Notes: a model not told the origin generated them from the sequence alone. Positions 26,451 to 35,845 are shown, counted from the stretch's first letter. The stretch: 64,000 nucleotides of DNA from UBA5069 sp963773745 (GCA_963773745.1 CAVZCL010000005.1:496001-560000), one strand, 5' to 3'. Numbers and translations: made by a program.

Positions 26451-27974
26451 ATGTCCCTGACCACCGTGACCGTCGACACCGCCCACCCGATTGGCACTAT
26501 CAACCCACGCGTCTATGGCCACTTTGCCGAGCATCTGGGGCGCTGCTGCTACGATGGCCTGCGTCCCGACGCAGCCTGGCCCGCCGTGCCCACGGAGAAC
26601 GGTTTTCGCACTGATGTGCTCGAGGCGCTGCGCGCGCTGCCTGTGACAATGCTGCGCTGGCCCGGCGGCTGCTACGCCGATCACTATCACTGGCGCGACG
26701 GCATTGGCGCGCCCGACGCGCGCACACGCACATTGGGTATGTCGTGCGGCCTGCAGGTGGAGGATGACAACGCGCTGGGCACGCACGAGTTCATGTGGCT
26801 CTGCAACTACTTGGGGGCCGAAGCGTACCTGGCGGGCAATGTTGGCTCCAGCACAGTGCAGGAACTGTGCGACTGGATGGAGTACTGCAACACGCCCCTC
26901 AATACCACATTGGGCGCGTTGCGACGTGCCAACGGCGCAGCCGCTCCCTTTGGGGTGAAGTTGTGGGGCGTGGGCAACGAGAACTGGGGCTGCGGCGGCG
27001 AATTTGACGCCGTGACCTATGCCCACGAATACCGCCGCTTTGCCTCCAACCTGCGCCATGTGGACGGTGCGGCCGAACTGGTGCTCTGCGGCCACACGGA
27101 TGAGTGGAACGCACAGGTGCTGGAGGCCATGGGGCCAAAGCTGCATCTGGTCGATCACCTCTCCATCCATCGCTACTGGATTGAAGGCGGCCCCGAGACT
27201 GCTTTTAGCGCTGATGGCTATTATCACCTGCTGGATGAGGCGGAGGGGACCGAGGCCTTCGTCCAGCGCACCGCCGCGCTGATTGATGATGTGAGCGGCC
27301 GCCAGCCGGCCGGCAGCCCGCGCAAAATCGGCGTTGCGCTGGATGAGTGGGGCGTCTGGCACCCCGAGGCGCGCCCGTGGGGTCCCGACGCCGCGGCGCT
27401 CCAGCGCACGCCCACAACCTATGAGCAGGCGGGCACGCTGCGTGATGCGCTGGCCGCGGCAGTGGCGCTGGAGGGCTTTCATCGCCAATGCAACGTGCTG
27501 GCGCTGGCCAACCTCGCGCAGATTGTCAATGTGCTCCACGCGCCGGTGATGACGGAGCAGGCACAAATGTGGCTGACGCCCACCTACCATCTGCTGCACA
27601 TGCACAAACCGCACATTGGTGCACAGGCGCTGCCTGTGGCGGTGGATGGCGGCGCGAGCCTGCCGGCCGGTGGCCCCAGTGTCAGCGCAACGGCATCCAC
27701 CAAGGGGGATCGCATTGCGCTGACGATCATCAATCGCCACCTGACGCAGCCCGCCGAGATTCGCATAGCCGCCTTTGCCGCACTGGCGGAACGTGCCGGA
27801 GCCACGCAGGCAACCGGCACGCTGCTGGCATCGGCCAGCCCAGCCGATGGCAACAGCGCCGCTGCGCCGGAAGCCGTCAGCCCGGTTGCGCTCGTCGTCA
27901 GCGCCGACGGCAGCGGCTGGCGCGTGGAACTGCCGGCCCACTCTGTGGGCACGATTGTCCTCGCGGCCGGATAG
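26451..27974 (+). CDS. abfA: Alpha-N-arabinofuranosidase, GH51
   Basis: The 507-residue protein starts with the GH51 N terminus (INPRVYGHFAEHLGRCCYDG). It contains MLRWPGGCYADHYHW, the general acid/base Glu in WGVGNENWGCGG, SIHRYW and the nucleophile Glu in VALDEWGVWH, and ends in a C-terminal beta-sandwich. It has no signal peptide, so it cleaves arabinofuranosyl side chains from imported oligosaccharides in the cytoplasm. With the GH130 operon it indicates plant or microbial polysaccharide use. Confidence 0.94.
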   Translation: MSLTTVTVDTAHPIGTINPRVYGHFAEHLGRCCYDGLRPDAAWPAVPTENGFRTDVLEALRALPVTMLRWPGGCYADHYHWRDGIGAPDARTRTLGMSCGLQVEDDNALGTHEFMWLCNYLGAEAYLAGNVGSSTVQELCDWMEYCNTPLNTTLGALRRANGAAAPFGVKLWGVGNENWGCGGEFDAVTYAHEYRRFASNLRHVDGAAELVLCGHTDEWNAQVLEAMGPKLHLVDHLSIHRYWIEGGPETAFSADGYYHLLDEAEGTEAFVQRTAALIDDVSGRQPAGSPRKIGVALDEWGVWHPEARPWGPDAAALQRTPTTYEQAGTLRDALAAAVALEGFHRQCNVLALANLAQIVNVLHAPVMTEQAQMWLTPTYHLLHMHKPHIGAQALPVAVDGGASLPAGGPSVSATASTKGDRIALTIINRHLTQPAEIRIAAFAALAERAGATQATGTLLASASPADGNSAAAPEAVSPVALVVSADGSGWRVELPAHSVGTIVLAAG

Positions 27975-28010
27975 AGTCGCAATATGATGTAGCCCTCGGT
28001 ATTGCAAAAG

Positions 28011-28085
28011 GGGAACAGGGATCGGGGAACAGGGATCGCACGGGTGCAGCACGCGAGCGATCCCTGTTCCCCGATCCCTGTTCCC
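28011..28085. repeat. 29-bp inverted repeat of the gggaacagggatcg family
   Basis: Arms 28011-28039 and 28057-28085 are perfect reverse complements, and each arm is itself a direct repeat of gggaacagggatcg. A related hairpin is at 43414-43460. It lies after abfA. Confidence 0.93.
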
Positions 28086-28204
28086 TCATTCCCGTTCCCT
28101 CATCCTGCGCAGGCCGGAGTATGGTAGAATGCAACCTGAGTTATCCGCCGCTGCCGCACAAATCGCTTGCATCAACGCCCAGGCACCACGGAAGGTCACA
28201 CAGA

Positions 28205-28999
28205 GTGAACCGGCGCCAACTAGCTCTCATTATCATTCTCAACGCACTCATCAGCCTTGTTGTCGCGCTGCTCGTCGTCTGGATTGTGGAACTGCGCCGG
28301 CCCGACCCCGAAGAGCTTGCGGCGCTGGCAGGCGTTGCCACAATTGGCAGCGGTGGTGGCGCAGTTGCCACGCCTGCCTTGCAACTGCCGCCCACGGCCA
28401 CGTTGCCTGCGCCTGGCGCAGCGCCCGCCGAGGCAGAGCCGGCGGCCTCTGCAGCCCCGGAGTCCGACGGCGAACCGGCCGTGCAATCCGCAGGCGAGCC
28501 CGAATACTACACTGTGCAGGCGGGAGAAACGCTCAGCGGCATCGCCTCCAAGATCGGCGTGGCGACGCAGGAACTGGCGGACGCCAACAACATCACCGAC
28601 GCCAACAACATCTTCTCGGGGCAGCGGCTGCTGGTGCCCTCGGGCGAGGCGCCACCGACGGCCACGCCGCCGCAGGTCTTTGGCACTACGGGGCTCAAGA
28701 TTCGCACGGTCGCGGGGGCCGGTCTGCTGCCCAATGAGTATGTTGAGATTATCAACGACACCGACCAGGTCTTCAGCCTGCAGGGGTGGAAGCTGCAGCG
28801 GGGCGGCGGCGGCCCCGAATACACCTTTGGCGACGTGCAAATCTTCCCTGGCGGCAGCGTGCGTCTCTACAGCACCACGGGCAACGACAGTACCATTGCA
28901 CGCTACTGGGGGCAGCCCGCCGCCGTCTGGAGCAGCGGCGCGACCGCCATTCTCATCAACGCCCAGGGCGAGAGTGTGGCGGAGTATGCGGTGCCGTAG
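28205..28999 (+). CDS. Membrane-anchored LysM and lamin-tail domain protein
   Basis: I chose the GTG at 28205 (NRRQLALIIILNALISLVV) because GGAAGG lies about 10 bases upstream; the longer in-frame ORF is antisense or out-of-frame to abfA. Residues 5-27 are an uncleaved signal anchor. An Ala/Pro/Glu-rich linker follows, then a LysM domain (about 100-145: YYTVQAGETLSGIASKIGV, NNIFSGQRLLVPSG) and a C-terminal lamin-tail domain (about 160-264: PNEYVEIINDTDQVFSLQGW). It probably faces the outside and binds wall or surface glycan through LysM. The lamin-tail module echoes the one at 1363-2769. Confidence 0.83.
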   Translation: MNRRQLALIIILNALISLVVALLVVWIVELRRPDPEELAALAGVATIGSGGGAVATPALQLPPTATLPAPGAAPAEAEPAASAAPESDGEPAVQSAGEPEYYTVQAGETLSGIASKIGVATQELADANNITDANNIFSGQRLLVPSGEAPPTATPPQVFGTTGLKIRTVAGAGLLPNEYVEIINDTDQVFSLQGWKLQRGGGGPEYTFGDVQIFPGGSVRLYSTTGNDSTIARYWGQPAAVWSSGATAILINAQGESVAEYAVP

Positions 29000-29338
29000 A
29001 GAAAAACGATTGAAAATTGATGATTGAAGATTGCGCATTGACTGCAGCAGGTTGAACGCAGACGCTCATGCCTTGTCTGCATAACGCAGGATGAAAATGT
29101 AGATGTCGCTCGTAGCGGAGGGCCTCCTGGCCCTCGTTTGGGCGACTGCGTATCCGAGTGGCAGCAAAGTGAGGGCCAGGAGGCCCTCCGCTACGAAGTG
29201 CGCCGTTTTCAGCGCATAGGGTCTCGCAGTCGTCTGCGAGTGCAAACGGGCAAGATTGACCATGGCGGCCCGTCCAGTCATCAGTATTCAATCATCAATT
29301 TTGCTTTTTTGTTTGACGTTCAGTACCCACATTCACAT
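29000..29338. other. Intergenic region made of nested inverted repeats
   Basis: The outer pair aaaattgatgattgaa (29013-29033) and its complement (about 29281-29303) encloses the gtagcggagggcctcctgg hairpin at 29111-29195. A small gcagac/gtctgc stem lies around 29060-29085. No gene is supported. The arrangement looks like one repeat inserted in the loop of another. Confidence 0.65.
29111..29195. repeat. 25-bp inverted repeat, gtagcggagggcctcctgg type
   Basis: Bases 29111-29135 and 29171-29195 are exact reverse complements. The opening word cgtagcgg is shared with other families here (2778, 18572, 63825), although the rest differs. Confidence 0.9.
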
Positions 29339-30049
29339 ATGGCACAAGACGCACAAGGCGGACGCTCCGGCAGCGGGCGCGGCAATCGAAAACGGCGCTA
29401 CTTTCGCCGCAAACCAGGTGACGCACAGACAGAGGGCGATGCGCCCAGCAGCGCACCTGCCAAGGCAGAACGCACGGCCCGCAGCGCACCCCCGGCGCGT
29501 GATGCACAAAGCAGCCGCGACAGCGGAGGCGACCGTACAAGCCGCACCAGCAGCAGCCGTCGTCGGCGCAAAAGCAAGGGGCGGCGCGGCGGCGCTGGCG
29601 GGCGCGAACAGGCGGCGCTGCAGGCGCAGGAGATCAACTATGTGCCGCCCACCTCGGTCTACATCTACACGCACATTGTGCGTCCGGCCGGCGCCAGCTC
29701 CTACGAGTTCCGCAGCGAGCATTTCTCCAAGGTAGGGCGCGCCCTCGAGGATTACGATGTCGACGTCTCGCCCCTCTTCGATGAGGCCGCGCGCGCTGCA
29801 GCCCGCCCCAACATGGCCGAAGTCTTTGCAGACTTTGACCTGGGCGAGGAGTTTGATCCCCCTGCGCCCGCGGAGCCCTTGGAGACCTTCGAGCAAATGG
29901 AGCCTGTAGAGCACATGGACGCCAATCTGCTGGCAACAGGCGGCGAGACAGGCTTGCCCACCTATGCCGAGGATCCTTACGGCGCCGAAGACACAGCACC
30001 TGCCGATGAAGCCGAGCCCGATGGCACGGACGACATTTCCGTCGAATAG
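29339..30049 (+). CDS. Hypothetical protein with basic disordered N terminus and acidic C terminus
   Basis: The start at 29339 (MAQDAQGGRSGSGRG) is the first plausible ATG after the repeats; no strong ribosome site is visible. Residues 1-95 are Arg/Ser/Gly-rich and likely disordered, with RSRRRRKSKGRRGG-like clusters. About 100-150 is a compact conserved-looking segment (INYVPPTSVYIYTHIVRP, YEFRSEHFSKVGR). The rest is strongly acidic. The basic part could bind RNA or DNA. I do not recognise a family. It lies 62 bases before asnS in the same direction and is probably co-transcribed. Confidence 0.65.
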   Translation: MAQDAQGGRSGSGRGNRKRRYFRRKPGDAQTEGDAPSSAPAKAERTARSAPPARDAQSSRDSGGDRTSRTSSSRRRRKSKGRRGGAGGREQAALQAQEINYVPPTSVYIYTHIVRPAGASSYEFRSEHFSKVGRALEDYDVDVSPLFDEAARAAARPNMAEVFADFDLGEEFDPPAPAEPLETFEQMEPVEHMDANLLATGGETGLPTYAEDPYGAEDTAPADEAEPDGTDDISVE

Positions 30050-30111
30050 AGTTTTGCGGCAGCAGCGCCCATGACGGCGCGTGCGCATGTCGCCACAGAA
30101 AGAGCACTCTC

Positions 30112-31467
30112 GTGACAGCAGAGCAGGCGCCCGTTGTGCGCGTCAATCAATTGCAGGACTATGTGGATCAGACCGTGACCCTGCAGGGGTGGGTCTACAA
30201 CAAGACGGGCAAGGGCAAGCTCCAGTTCATCCAGCTGCGCGACGGCACGGGCGTCTGCCAGGCCGTTGTCTTCAAGGGCAACGTGACGGAAGAGGAGTTT
30301 GAAGAGGGCAAGCGGCTGACGCAGGAGAGCAGCGTTGTGCTCACCGGCGTCGTCAAGGCCGAGGCGCGCGCCCCGGGCATTCCCGGCGGCTACGAGTTGG
30401 ACGTACGCAGCCTGCGCATTGTGCAGGTGGCGGACGAGTACCCGATTACGCCCAAGGATCACGGCGTCGAGTTCCTCATGGCCAACCGCCATCTCTGGCT
30501 GCGCTCGTCGCGCCAGTGGGCGGCCATGCGCGTGCGCGCCGTCATCATCCGCGCGATTCGCGAATGGCTGGATGACCACGGCTTCCTCAACGTGGATACG
30601 CCCATCATTACACCCGCCGCCGCCGAGGGCACGACGACCCTCTTCAAGATCGACTACCACGGCGAGCCGGCCTTTCTGGCGCAGACGGGACAGCTCTACA
30701 ACGAGGCCAACATCTTTGCCTTTGGGCGCGTCTACTGCTTTGGCCCCACCTTCCGCGCCGAAAAGAGCAAGACCCGCCGCCACCTTCAGGAGTTCTGGAT
30801 GGTGGAGCCCGAGGCGGCCTTCTGTGATCTTGAGCAGCTTATGGAGATTGAGGAGCAGTTCGTCTCGCACATTGTGCAGACCTGCCTGCGCGACTGTGCG
30901 CCCGAACTCAAGGTGCTGGAGCGCGACACCACGCAGCTCGAGCAGGTGACGGGCTCCTTCCCGCGCATCACCTACGACGAAGCCGTGGAGCGCATCAACG
31001 CCGCGGCGGCACGTGGCGAGCTCGTCCCCGGCTATGAGGACCCGGTGCCCTCCATCGAGTGGGGTGATGACTTTGGCAGCCCGCACGAAACCTATCTGGC
31101 CGCTCAATTTGAGAAGCCGGTCTTTGTGCATCACTATCCCACGCAGGTGAAGGCTTTCTACATGGAGCCTGAGCCGGGCCGCCCCGAAGTCTGCCGCAGC
31201 GTGGACCTGCTCGCGCCCGAAGGCTACGGTGAGATCATCGGCGGCAGCGAGCGCATGAGTGACCCCGACAAGCTGCTCGCGGCGATCCGCACGCACAAGC
31301 TGCCCGAAGAGGTCTACCAGTGGTATCTGGACCTGCGCCGCTACGGCTCCACCCCGCACAGCGGCTTTGGCCTGGGCGTGGAACGCACCGTGGCATGGGT
31401 GTGCGGCCTCGACCACGTGCGCGAGACCATTGCCTTTCCCCGCACCCTCACCACCATGCGGCCGTAA
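30112..31467 (+). CDS. asnS: Asparaginyl-tRNA synthetase
   Basis: The 451-residue protein starts with a GTG at 30112. It has the N-terminal OB anticodon-binding domain (VTLQGWVYNKTGKGKLQFIQ) and the class II core: PIITPAAAEGTTTLF, motif 2 region YCFGPTFRAEKSKTRRHLQE and motif 3 GFGLGVERTVAWVCG. The AEGTTTLF segment and FRAEKSKTRRH are typical of AsnRS rather than AspRS. It charges tRNA-Asn in the cytoplasm. The cagataac hairpin at 31501 follows. Confidence 0.95.
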   Translation: MTAEQAPVVRVNQLQDYVDQTVTLQGWVYNKTGKGKLQFIQLRDGTGVCQAVVFKGNVTEEEFEEGKRLTQESSVVLTGVVKAEARAPGIPGGYELDVRSLRIVQVADEYPITPKDHGVEFLMANRHLWLRSSRQWAAMRVRAVIIRAIREWLDDHGFLNVDTPIITPAAAEGTTTLFKIDYHGEPAFLAQTGQLYNEANIFAFGRVYCFGPTFRAEKSKTRRHLQEFWMVEPEAAFCDLEQLMEIEEQFVSHIVQTCLRDCAPELKVLERDTTQLEQVTGSFPRITYDEAVERINAAAARGELVPGYEDPVPSIEWGDDFGSPHETYLAAQFEKPVFVHHYPTQVKAFYMEPEPGRPEVCRSVDLLAPEGYGEIIGGSERMSDPDKLLAAIRTHKLPEEVYQWYLDLRRYGSTPHSGFGLGVERTVAWVCGLDHVRETIAFPRTLTTMRP

Positions 31468-31500
31468 CAAACAGGCGAGCTTTGTACACCGGAACAATGC

Positions 31501-31581
31501 GGCACACAGATTGCACGGATTCTACAGATAATCACAGATTCAATCTGTTGTTATCTGTAGAATCTGCGCAATCTGTGTGCC
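31501..31581. repeat. 40-bp inverted repeat of the cagataac family
   Basis: Arms 31501-31540 and 31542-31581 pair with about four mismatches around a single central base. It lies between asnS and the next membrane gene, whose start codon is 23 bases beyond the right arm. Confidence 0.9.
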
Positions 31582-31603
31582 GGCAGTTGTGGTTGCCCGG
31601 CGC

Positions 31604-32674
31604 ATGATCTACTTTCTTGTCCTGCTCTGCGCCACGGGATTGACGGCCGCGCTAACGCCGCCGGCCATGGCGCTTGGGCAGCGCTGGGGGCTGGTCGATC
31701 GCCCGGGGGCAGGCGACGCCACAGCGGTGTCATTGCCCGCACGGGCGGCCTGGCCCTCTTCGGCGGCTTCTTCCTCACTGTGCTGATCACTGTGGCGCTG
31801 CCTGCCCTTTGGCCCGCAGCCGCGGCCTGGTTCCCCGCACGCAATGACGCCAACGAGGCGCGCCGGCTGACGGCGTTGCTGGCAGGCGCGCTCTTCTGCG
31901 CCATTATGGGGCTGCTCGACGACCGCTACGACTGGCCCAGCTGGCCCCAGTACGCCATCCAGTTTGTGGCGGCGTCCATTGGCTTTGGCGGCCTCATCTT
32001 CATCAAGCACGTCAACAACCCCCTTGGTGAGGGTTTTTTGTTTGGCCCCAACGGCTTTCCGTGGTGGATTGTCTTTCCCGCTCACCGTCTTCTGGTACAT
32101 GGGGATGATGAACACGGTCAACTGGCTGGACGGGCTGAGCGGCCTGGTGACGGGCGTGACGGCCATTCTCTGCGTGGTGCTGGCGAGCGCCATGCTCTTT
32201 GTGGCCGAGCCGCCGCAGCAGAGCGTGGCGCTGCTGCCGATTGCGCTGCTGGGGGCGGCGCTGGGCTTTTTGCCCTTCAACTTTGCGCCCGCGCGGGTCT
32301 TCATGGGGAGCAGCGGCAGCTACTTTCTCGGCTTTGCCGTGGCCTCGCTGGGCATCATTGGGGGCGCGCGCCTGGCCACCGTCATGCTCGTGGTGGGGCT
32401 GCCCGCGCTGGATGTGGCCTGGCTCATCTTTGACCGCCGGCGGCGCGGCCTCTCCCCCGCGCAGGGCGGGCGCGACCACCTGCACTTTCGCCTGCTCGAC
32501 CGCGGCCTCTCCGAGCGCACGATTGTGCTGGGCTACTGGGCGTGGTGTGCGCTCTTTGGCGCGCTCACACTGCTGCTCGACAACCGCATCTACAAAGTTG
32601 TGGCCCTCGGCGCGCTGCTTGTGATTGGGCTGGCTGTGCTGGTTTGGGCAAGTAGGGAAAAAACGAGGGAATAG
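31604..32674 (+). CDS. WecA/MraY-like polyprenyl-phosphate sugar-1-phosphate transferase, two frameshifts
   Basis: Three frames are needed: 31604 to about 31715, then to about 32085, then to 32674. The second break is repaired by removing one C from a CCC run (WWIVFPLTVFWYMG). The joined protein has about ten membrane helices and all hallmarks of the family: GLLDDRYDWP (Mg-binding Asp pair), NTVNWLDGLSGL, MGSSGSYFLGF and the cytosolic GRDHLHFRLLDRGLS. It moves a sugar-1-phosphate from a UDP-sugar to undecaprenyl phosphate, starting surface-polymer synthesis. The last residues (about SREKTRE) are encoded in the following repeat, so the native C terminus may have been altered. Confidence 0.82.
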
Positions 32675-33210
32675 GGAGTAGGGAATAGGGAGTAGGGAAA
32701 GCGCACAGGCCCCGTAATGCCAAATTAAGGTGAGGAGAAATGGCCAGAGAAAATGGCAGCGAGAGCGATCAAGCTCGCGAGGCAAAGGGATCGCCGATTC
32801 AGACGTACCAGGATTTAGTTGTCTGGAAACTTGGCATGGACTTGGCAGTAGCCTGCTATTCAGTCACGAAACTATTGCCGAAGGAAGAGTTGTTCGGGCT
32901 GACGTCGCAAGTCCGCAGATCGGCTGCATCAGTGCCTGCCAACATCGCCGAAGGCTATGGCCGTGAGCATAGGGGCGAATACATCCACTTTCTGCAAATC
33001 GCACAAGGTTCTCTGAAGGAAACCGAAACTCACCTTATGCTGACCGTTCGTGTCGGCCTCATGACGCAGGATCAGGTGGGGCCAGCACTTGCTGTTGCTG
33101 ATGAAACAGGACGAGTCCTGCGCGCTCTCATCCGCAAACTCCAAGTGCGATAAATTCCGCCCACGCTGCGGCACATTCTCCTATTCCCTACTCCCTACTC
33201 CCTACTCCCT
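32667..33210. mobile_element. Four-helix-bundle gene bracketed by inverted gggaatagggagtaggg repeats (putative insertion unit)
   Basis: Bases 32667-32698 (agggaatagggagtaggg words) and 33180-33210 (the complementary words) are inverted copies. They enclose only the gene 32740-33153, whose composition looks less GC-rich than its neighbours. The right copy ends 7 bases before the tsaD start, and the left copy holds the stop of the previous gene. The unit looks inserted between two genes; no transposase is present, so calling it mobile is inference. Confidence 0.5.
32740..33153 (+). CDS. Four-helix-bundle protein (S23/Avd-like family)
   Basis: GGTGAGGAG lies about 5 bases before the ATG at 32740. 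The 137-residue protein has the family signature: YQDLVVWKLGMDLAVACY, LPKEELFGLTSQVRRSA, SVPANIAEGYGR and four predicted helices of about 20-25 residues. Relatives occur in 23S rRNA intervening sequences and include the bAvd subunit of diversity-generating retroelements. No rRNA or reverse transcriptase is near. The function of the free-standing forms is unknown. Codon use looks less GC-biased than the flanks, suggesting acquisition. Confidence 0.87.
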   Translation: MARENGSESDQAREAKGSPIQTYQDLVVWKLGMDLAVACYSVTKLLPKEELFGLTSQVRRSAASVPANIAEGYGREHRGEYIHFLQIAQGSLKETETHLMLTVRVGLMTQDQVGPALAVADETGRVLRALIRKLQVR

Positions 33211-33217
33211 GACCCTT

Positions 33218-34276
33218 ATGAAAATTCTCGCCATCGAAACCAGTTGTGACGAAACCGCCGCCGCCGTGGTGGAGGATGGACGGCTGCTGCTGAGCAACGT
33301 GGTGGCCACGCAAATCGACATCCACCGGCGCTTTGGGGGCGTCTTCCCCGAGGTGGCCAGCCGCCAGCATGTGCTTGCGATTGACCCTGTGCTGCGCCAG
33401 GCGCTGGATGAAGCGGGGCTCGCTTCGGTGCGCGAGCTGGACGCGGTTGCCGTTACCCAAGGCCCCGGGCTGGCGGGCAGCCTGCTTGTGGGCGTCAATG
33501 CCGCCAAGGGGCTGGCCTTTACAAGTGGGTTGCCACTGCTGGGGGTCAATCACCTCGAGGGGCACATTTACAGCAACTGGCTGCAGGCGGGCGTGGGCTT
33601 TGCAGAGAGTGGGCGCGCCGGTGCTGAAGATACCTTCCCCACCATCATTTTGATTGTCTCGGGCGGCCACACCGAAATCCTGCGCATGAGCGGCCACTGC
33701 CGCTTCGAACGGCTGGGCGGCACGCTCGACGACGCGGCGGGCGAGGCGTTCGACAAGGTGGCGCGCCTGCTGGAGCTCGGCTTTCCCGGCGGCCCCGCAA
33801 TTCAGCAGGCGGCCATGCAGGGCGACGCGCAGCGCTTCGCCCTGCCGCGCGCCCTGCGCCACGACGCCGCCCACCGCTACGATTTCTCGTTCTCAGGGCT
33901 CAAGACAGCCGTTCTTAACCTGACGCGCCGCCTTGCGGCTGAGGGTGTTTCTGTGGACGGCGCGGCAAATGACGTTGCCGCCTCGTTTCAGGCGGCAGTG
34001 GCCGATGTGCTGGTCGAGAAGCTTGCACTGGCTGCGCAGGAGCACGGGGCGCGGCAGGTGTGCATTTGCGGCGGCGTGAGCGCCAACCGCGCGCTGCGTG
34101 ACGGTGCACAGGCCCGCTTCGAGGCGCTGGGCATTCCCCTCGTCATCCCGCCGCTCTTCCTCTGCACCGACAACGCCGCCATGATTGGCGCAGCGGCCTA
34201 CTTCAGCACGCAGGCCGGCGTCCCCGCCGACGATGGCCTCGCGCTCGACGTCATCCCCTCCCTCGCCCTGGAATAA
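33218..34276 (+). CDS. tsaD: tRNA N6-threonylcarbamoyladenosine synthase subunit TsaD
   Basis: The start is the ATG at 33218 (MKILAIETSCDETAAAVV). The 352-residue protein has the full Kae1/TsaD set: the ATP-binding ETSCDETAAAV loop, FPEVASRQHV with the metal His, VTQGPGLAGSLLVGVNAAKGL, VNHLEGHIYSNW (second metal His), IVSGGHTEIL and the GGVSANRALR loop. It transfers the threonylcarbamoyl group to A37 of ANN-decoding tRNAs. The 35 bases before the ATG are the pyrimidine repeat cctactccctactccct, so no Shine-Dalgarno sequence is visible. Confidence 0.95.
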   Translation: MKILAIETSCDETAAAVVEDGRLLLSNVVATQIDIHRRFGGVFPEVASRQHVLAIDPVLRQALDEAGLASVRELDAVAVTQGPGLAGSLLVGVNAAKGLAFTSGLPLLGVNHLEGHIYSNWLQAGVGFAESGRAGAEDTFPTIILIVSGGHTEILRMSGHCRFERLGGTLDDAAGEAFDKVARLLELGFPGGPAIQQAAMQGDAQRFALPRALRHDAAHRYDFSFSGLKTAVLNLTRRLAAEGVSVDGAANDVAASFQAAVADVLVEKLALAAQEHGARQVCICGGVSANRALRDGAQARFEALGIPLVIPPLFLCTDNAAMIGAAAYFSTQAGVPADDGLALDVIPSLALE

Positions 34277-34282
34277 GAACCG

Positions 34283-34372
34283 CCGTACACAGATTGCACA
34301 GAAACGAACAGATAACAACAGAAGTTTAACCATCTGTTGTTATCTGTTCGCTTCTGTGCAATCTGTGTACGG
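34283..34372. repeat. 40-bp inverted repeat of the cagataac family between convergent genes
   Basis: Arms 34283-34322 and 34333-34372 pair with a single mismatch. It begins 7 bases after the tsaD stop and ends 7 bases before the AI-2E gene stop, so it probably terminates both. Confidence 0.93.
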
Positions 34373-34378
34373 CAGTTT

Positions 34379-35845
34379 TCAGGTGGCGGAGGAGACGCGA
34401 GAGCTCTTGTCGGCGCTGTTGAGGGCCGCGGTGGTGCGTTCGCCACCTTCGTTCTCGGGTGTGGGCACCGCTTCGGCCACGGCAGGCGCGGCCTTATGCG
34501 CTTCGGCCGCCAGTTGCTCGCCCGTGGCGCTGAAGCGATAGGCCTTGTTGCGTCGCCGCCCGACGGAAGGCAGCCGCAGGAAGGGCGGGTAGTCGAGCAG
34601 CTTGGCGTGGACGTAGCTGCCCACCACGCGCCCTGTGGCCAGCGTGGGCGCAGCCAGGAACGCGCCCAGCACACCAAACGCGTTGAAGCCCACGGCAACG
34701 CCCACAATCACCACCACGGGATGCAGGTTAACGCTGTCACCAATGATGCGCGGCACCAGGATGTTGCCTTCGGCCTGCTGGATGATGAAGTAAATGGCAA
34801 TCACAATCAGCGCAAAGGAGAGGTGGCCCACGCCGTAGGGCTCAAGCACAGTGCTGCCCTGGAGCAGCGCAATCACCACTGCGGGGATTGTGGCAATAAT
34901 CGGCCCAATGTTGGGGATCACCTCCAACATGCCGGAGATGATGCCCAGCAGCAGCGCGCCCGGCATGCCCACCAGCGTCATTACGCCCCACGTGAAGGTG
35001 CCAATCACCAGGCTCAGGATGATTTGGCCGCGGAAGAACGAGGACCAGATATAGCCAATGCGGCGAAAGAGCTCGCGCAGCTCGGGCTGGTAGGAGAGCG
35101 GAAAGAGGTTTTCCACATAGCGCTTGATTGAAGGAAAATCCTTGGTCAGGTAGAGGCTCAGAAAGAAGATGACGAGCGCCGTAATCACGACGGAGAAGAT
35201 GCGCGCCACAACCGCCACGCTCAGCGCGGCAGTGCTGGTAACAATCCCCGTGGCCGTCGTGATTGCCTGCTGCAGGTAGCTCAACACCTCGGCCAGCGTA
35301 GGCACAAAGGTAATCTGCTGGAAGCCGTTGCGGAACTGGTCCGCTGCGGCGCCCGTGGGTATGCTGACGCCCAGGAAAACAACCTCGTCGGGCAGCTCGT
35401 TCAGCGTGCGCATGAGCCAGTTGAGGAAGCCCGAGGCGGCGCCGGTGACATCAAACGAGGCGACCTGCGACCCCTGCTGCACCAGCACCGGCACAAGGAA
35501 GACCGGCAGCAGAATCAGCAGAATGAGCATGACGGCAAAAACGAGCAGCGTCGCTACGGTGCGAGGGATGCGGATGCGCGTCAGCAAGTCCACAACGGGG
35601 ATGAGCAGATAGCTGACAATGGCTGCGAGGATGACCCACGGAATCACGTTGCGCGCCACCCACAACAGGAAGAAGATCCCAACGATCATCATGATCAGGA
35701 CCGTGCGCTTGGTGGCAGTATCCCACACCTGGGACGCGGGAATGCCAGGCGGCAGTGCACCCCCTGGTTGTGCCGGCGCATGTTCTACCGGTGGGTATGG
35801 TGAGCGTTCAGCGCCCATCTCTTGATCCCTGCGCTTTTCGGCCAT
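34379..35845 (-). CDS. AI-2E family transporter
   Basis: Starts at 35941, 35845 (MAEKRRDQEM) and 35821 (MGAERSPYP) are possible; none has a strong ribosome site, and 35845 is a compromise. After a Pro-rich N terminus the protein has the PerM/YdiK layout of about eight membrane helices: WVILAAIVSYLLIPVVDLL, the SFFRGQIILSLVIGTFTWG segment and the PNIGPIIATIPAVVIAL re-entrant region. A roughly 80-residue hydrophilic C-terminal tail follows. Family members export small metabolites or ions; only some handle AI-2. A second member lies at 43538-45407. Confidence 0.86.
   Translation of the reverse strand: MAEKRRDQEMGAERSPYPPVEHAPAQPGGALPPGIPASQVWDTATKRTVLIMMIVGIFFLLWVARNVIPWVILAAIVSYLLIPVVDLLTRIRIPRTVATLLVFAVMLILLILLPVFLVPVLVQQGSQVASFDVTGAASGFLNWLMRTLNELPDEVVFLGVSIPTGAAADQFRNGFQQITFVPTLAEVLSYLQQAITTATGIVTSTAALSVAVVARIFSVVITALVIFFLSLYLTKDFPSIKRYVENLFPLSYQPELRELFRRIGYIWSSFFRGQIILSLVIGTFTWGVMTLVGMPGALLLGIISGMLEVIPNIGPIIATIPAVVIALLQGSTVLEPYGVGHLSFALIVIAIYFIIQQAEGNILVPRIIGDSVNLHPVVVIVGVAVGFNAFGVLGAFLAAPTLATGRVVGSYVHAKLLDYPPFLRLPSVGRRRNKAYRFSATGEQLAAEAHKAAPAVAEAVPTPENEGGERTTAALNSADKSSRVSSAT

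Noticed and set aside
26295..28052. Minus-strand open frame of 585 codons opposite abfA
   Set aside because: Antisense to GH51 catalytic motifs; no start signal or conserved domain.
27488..28204. In-frame upstream extension of the LysM/lamin-tail gene
   Set aside because: It overlaps abfA in another frame and passes through a hairpin; the GTG at 28205 has a ribosome site and starts the membrane anchor.
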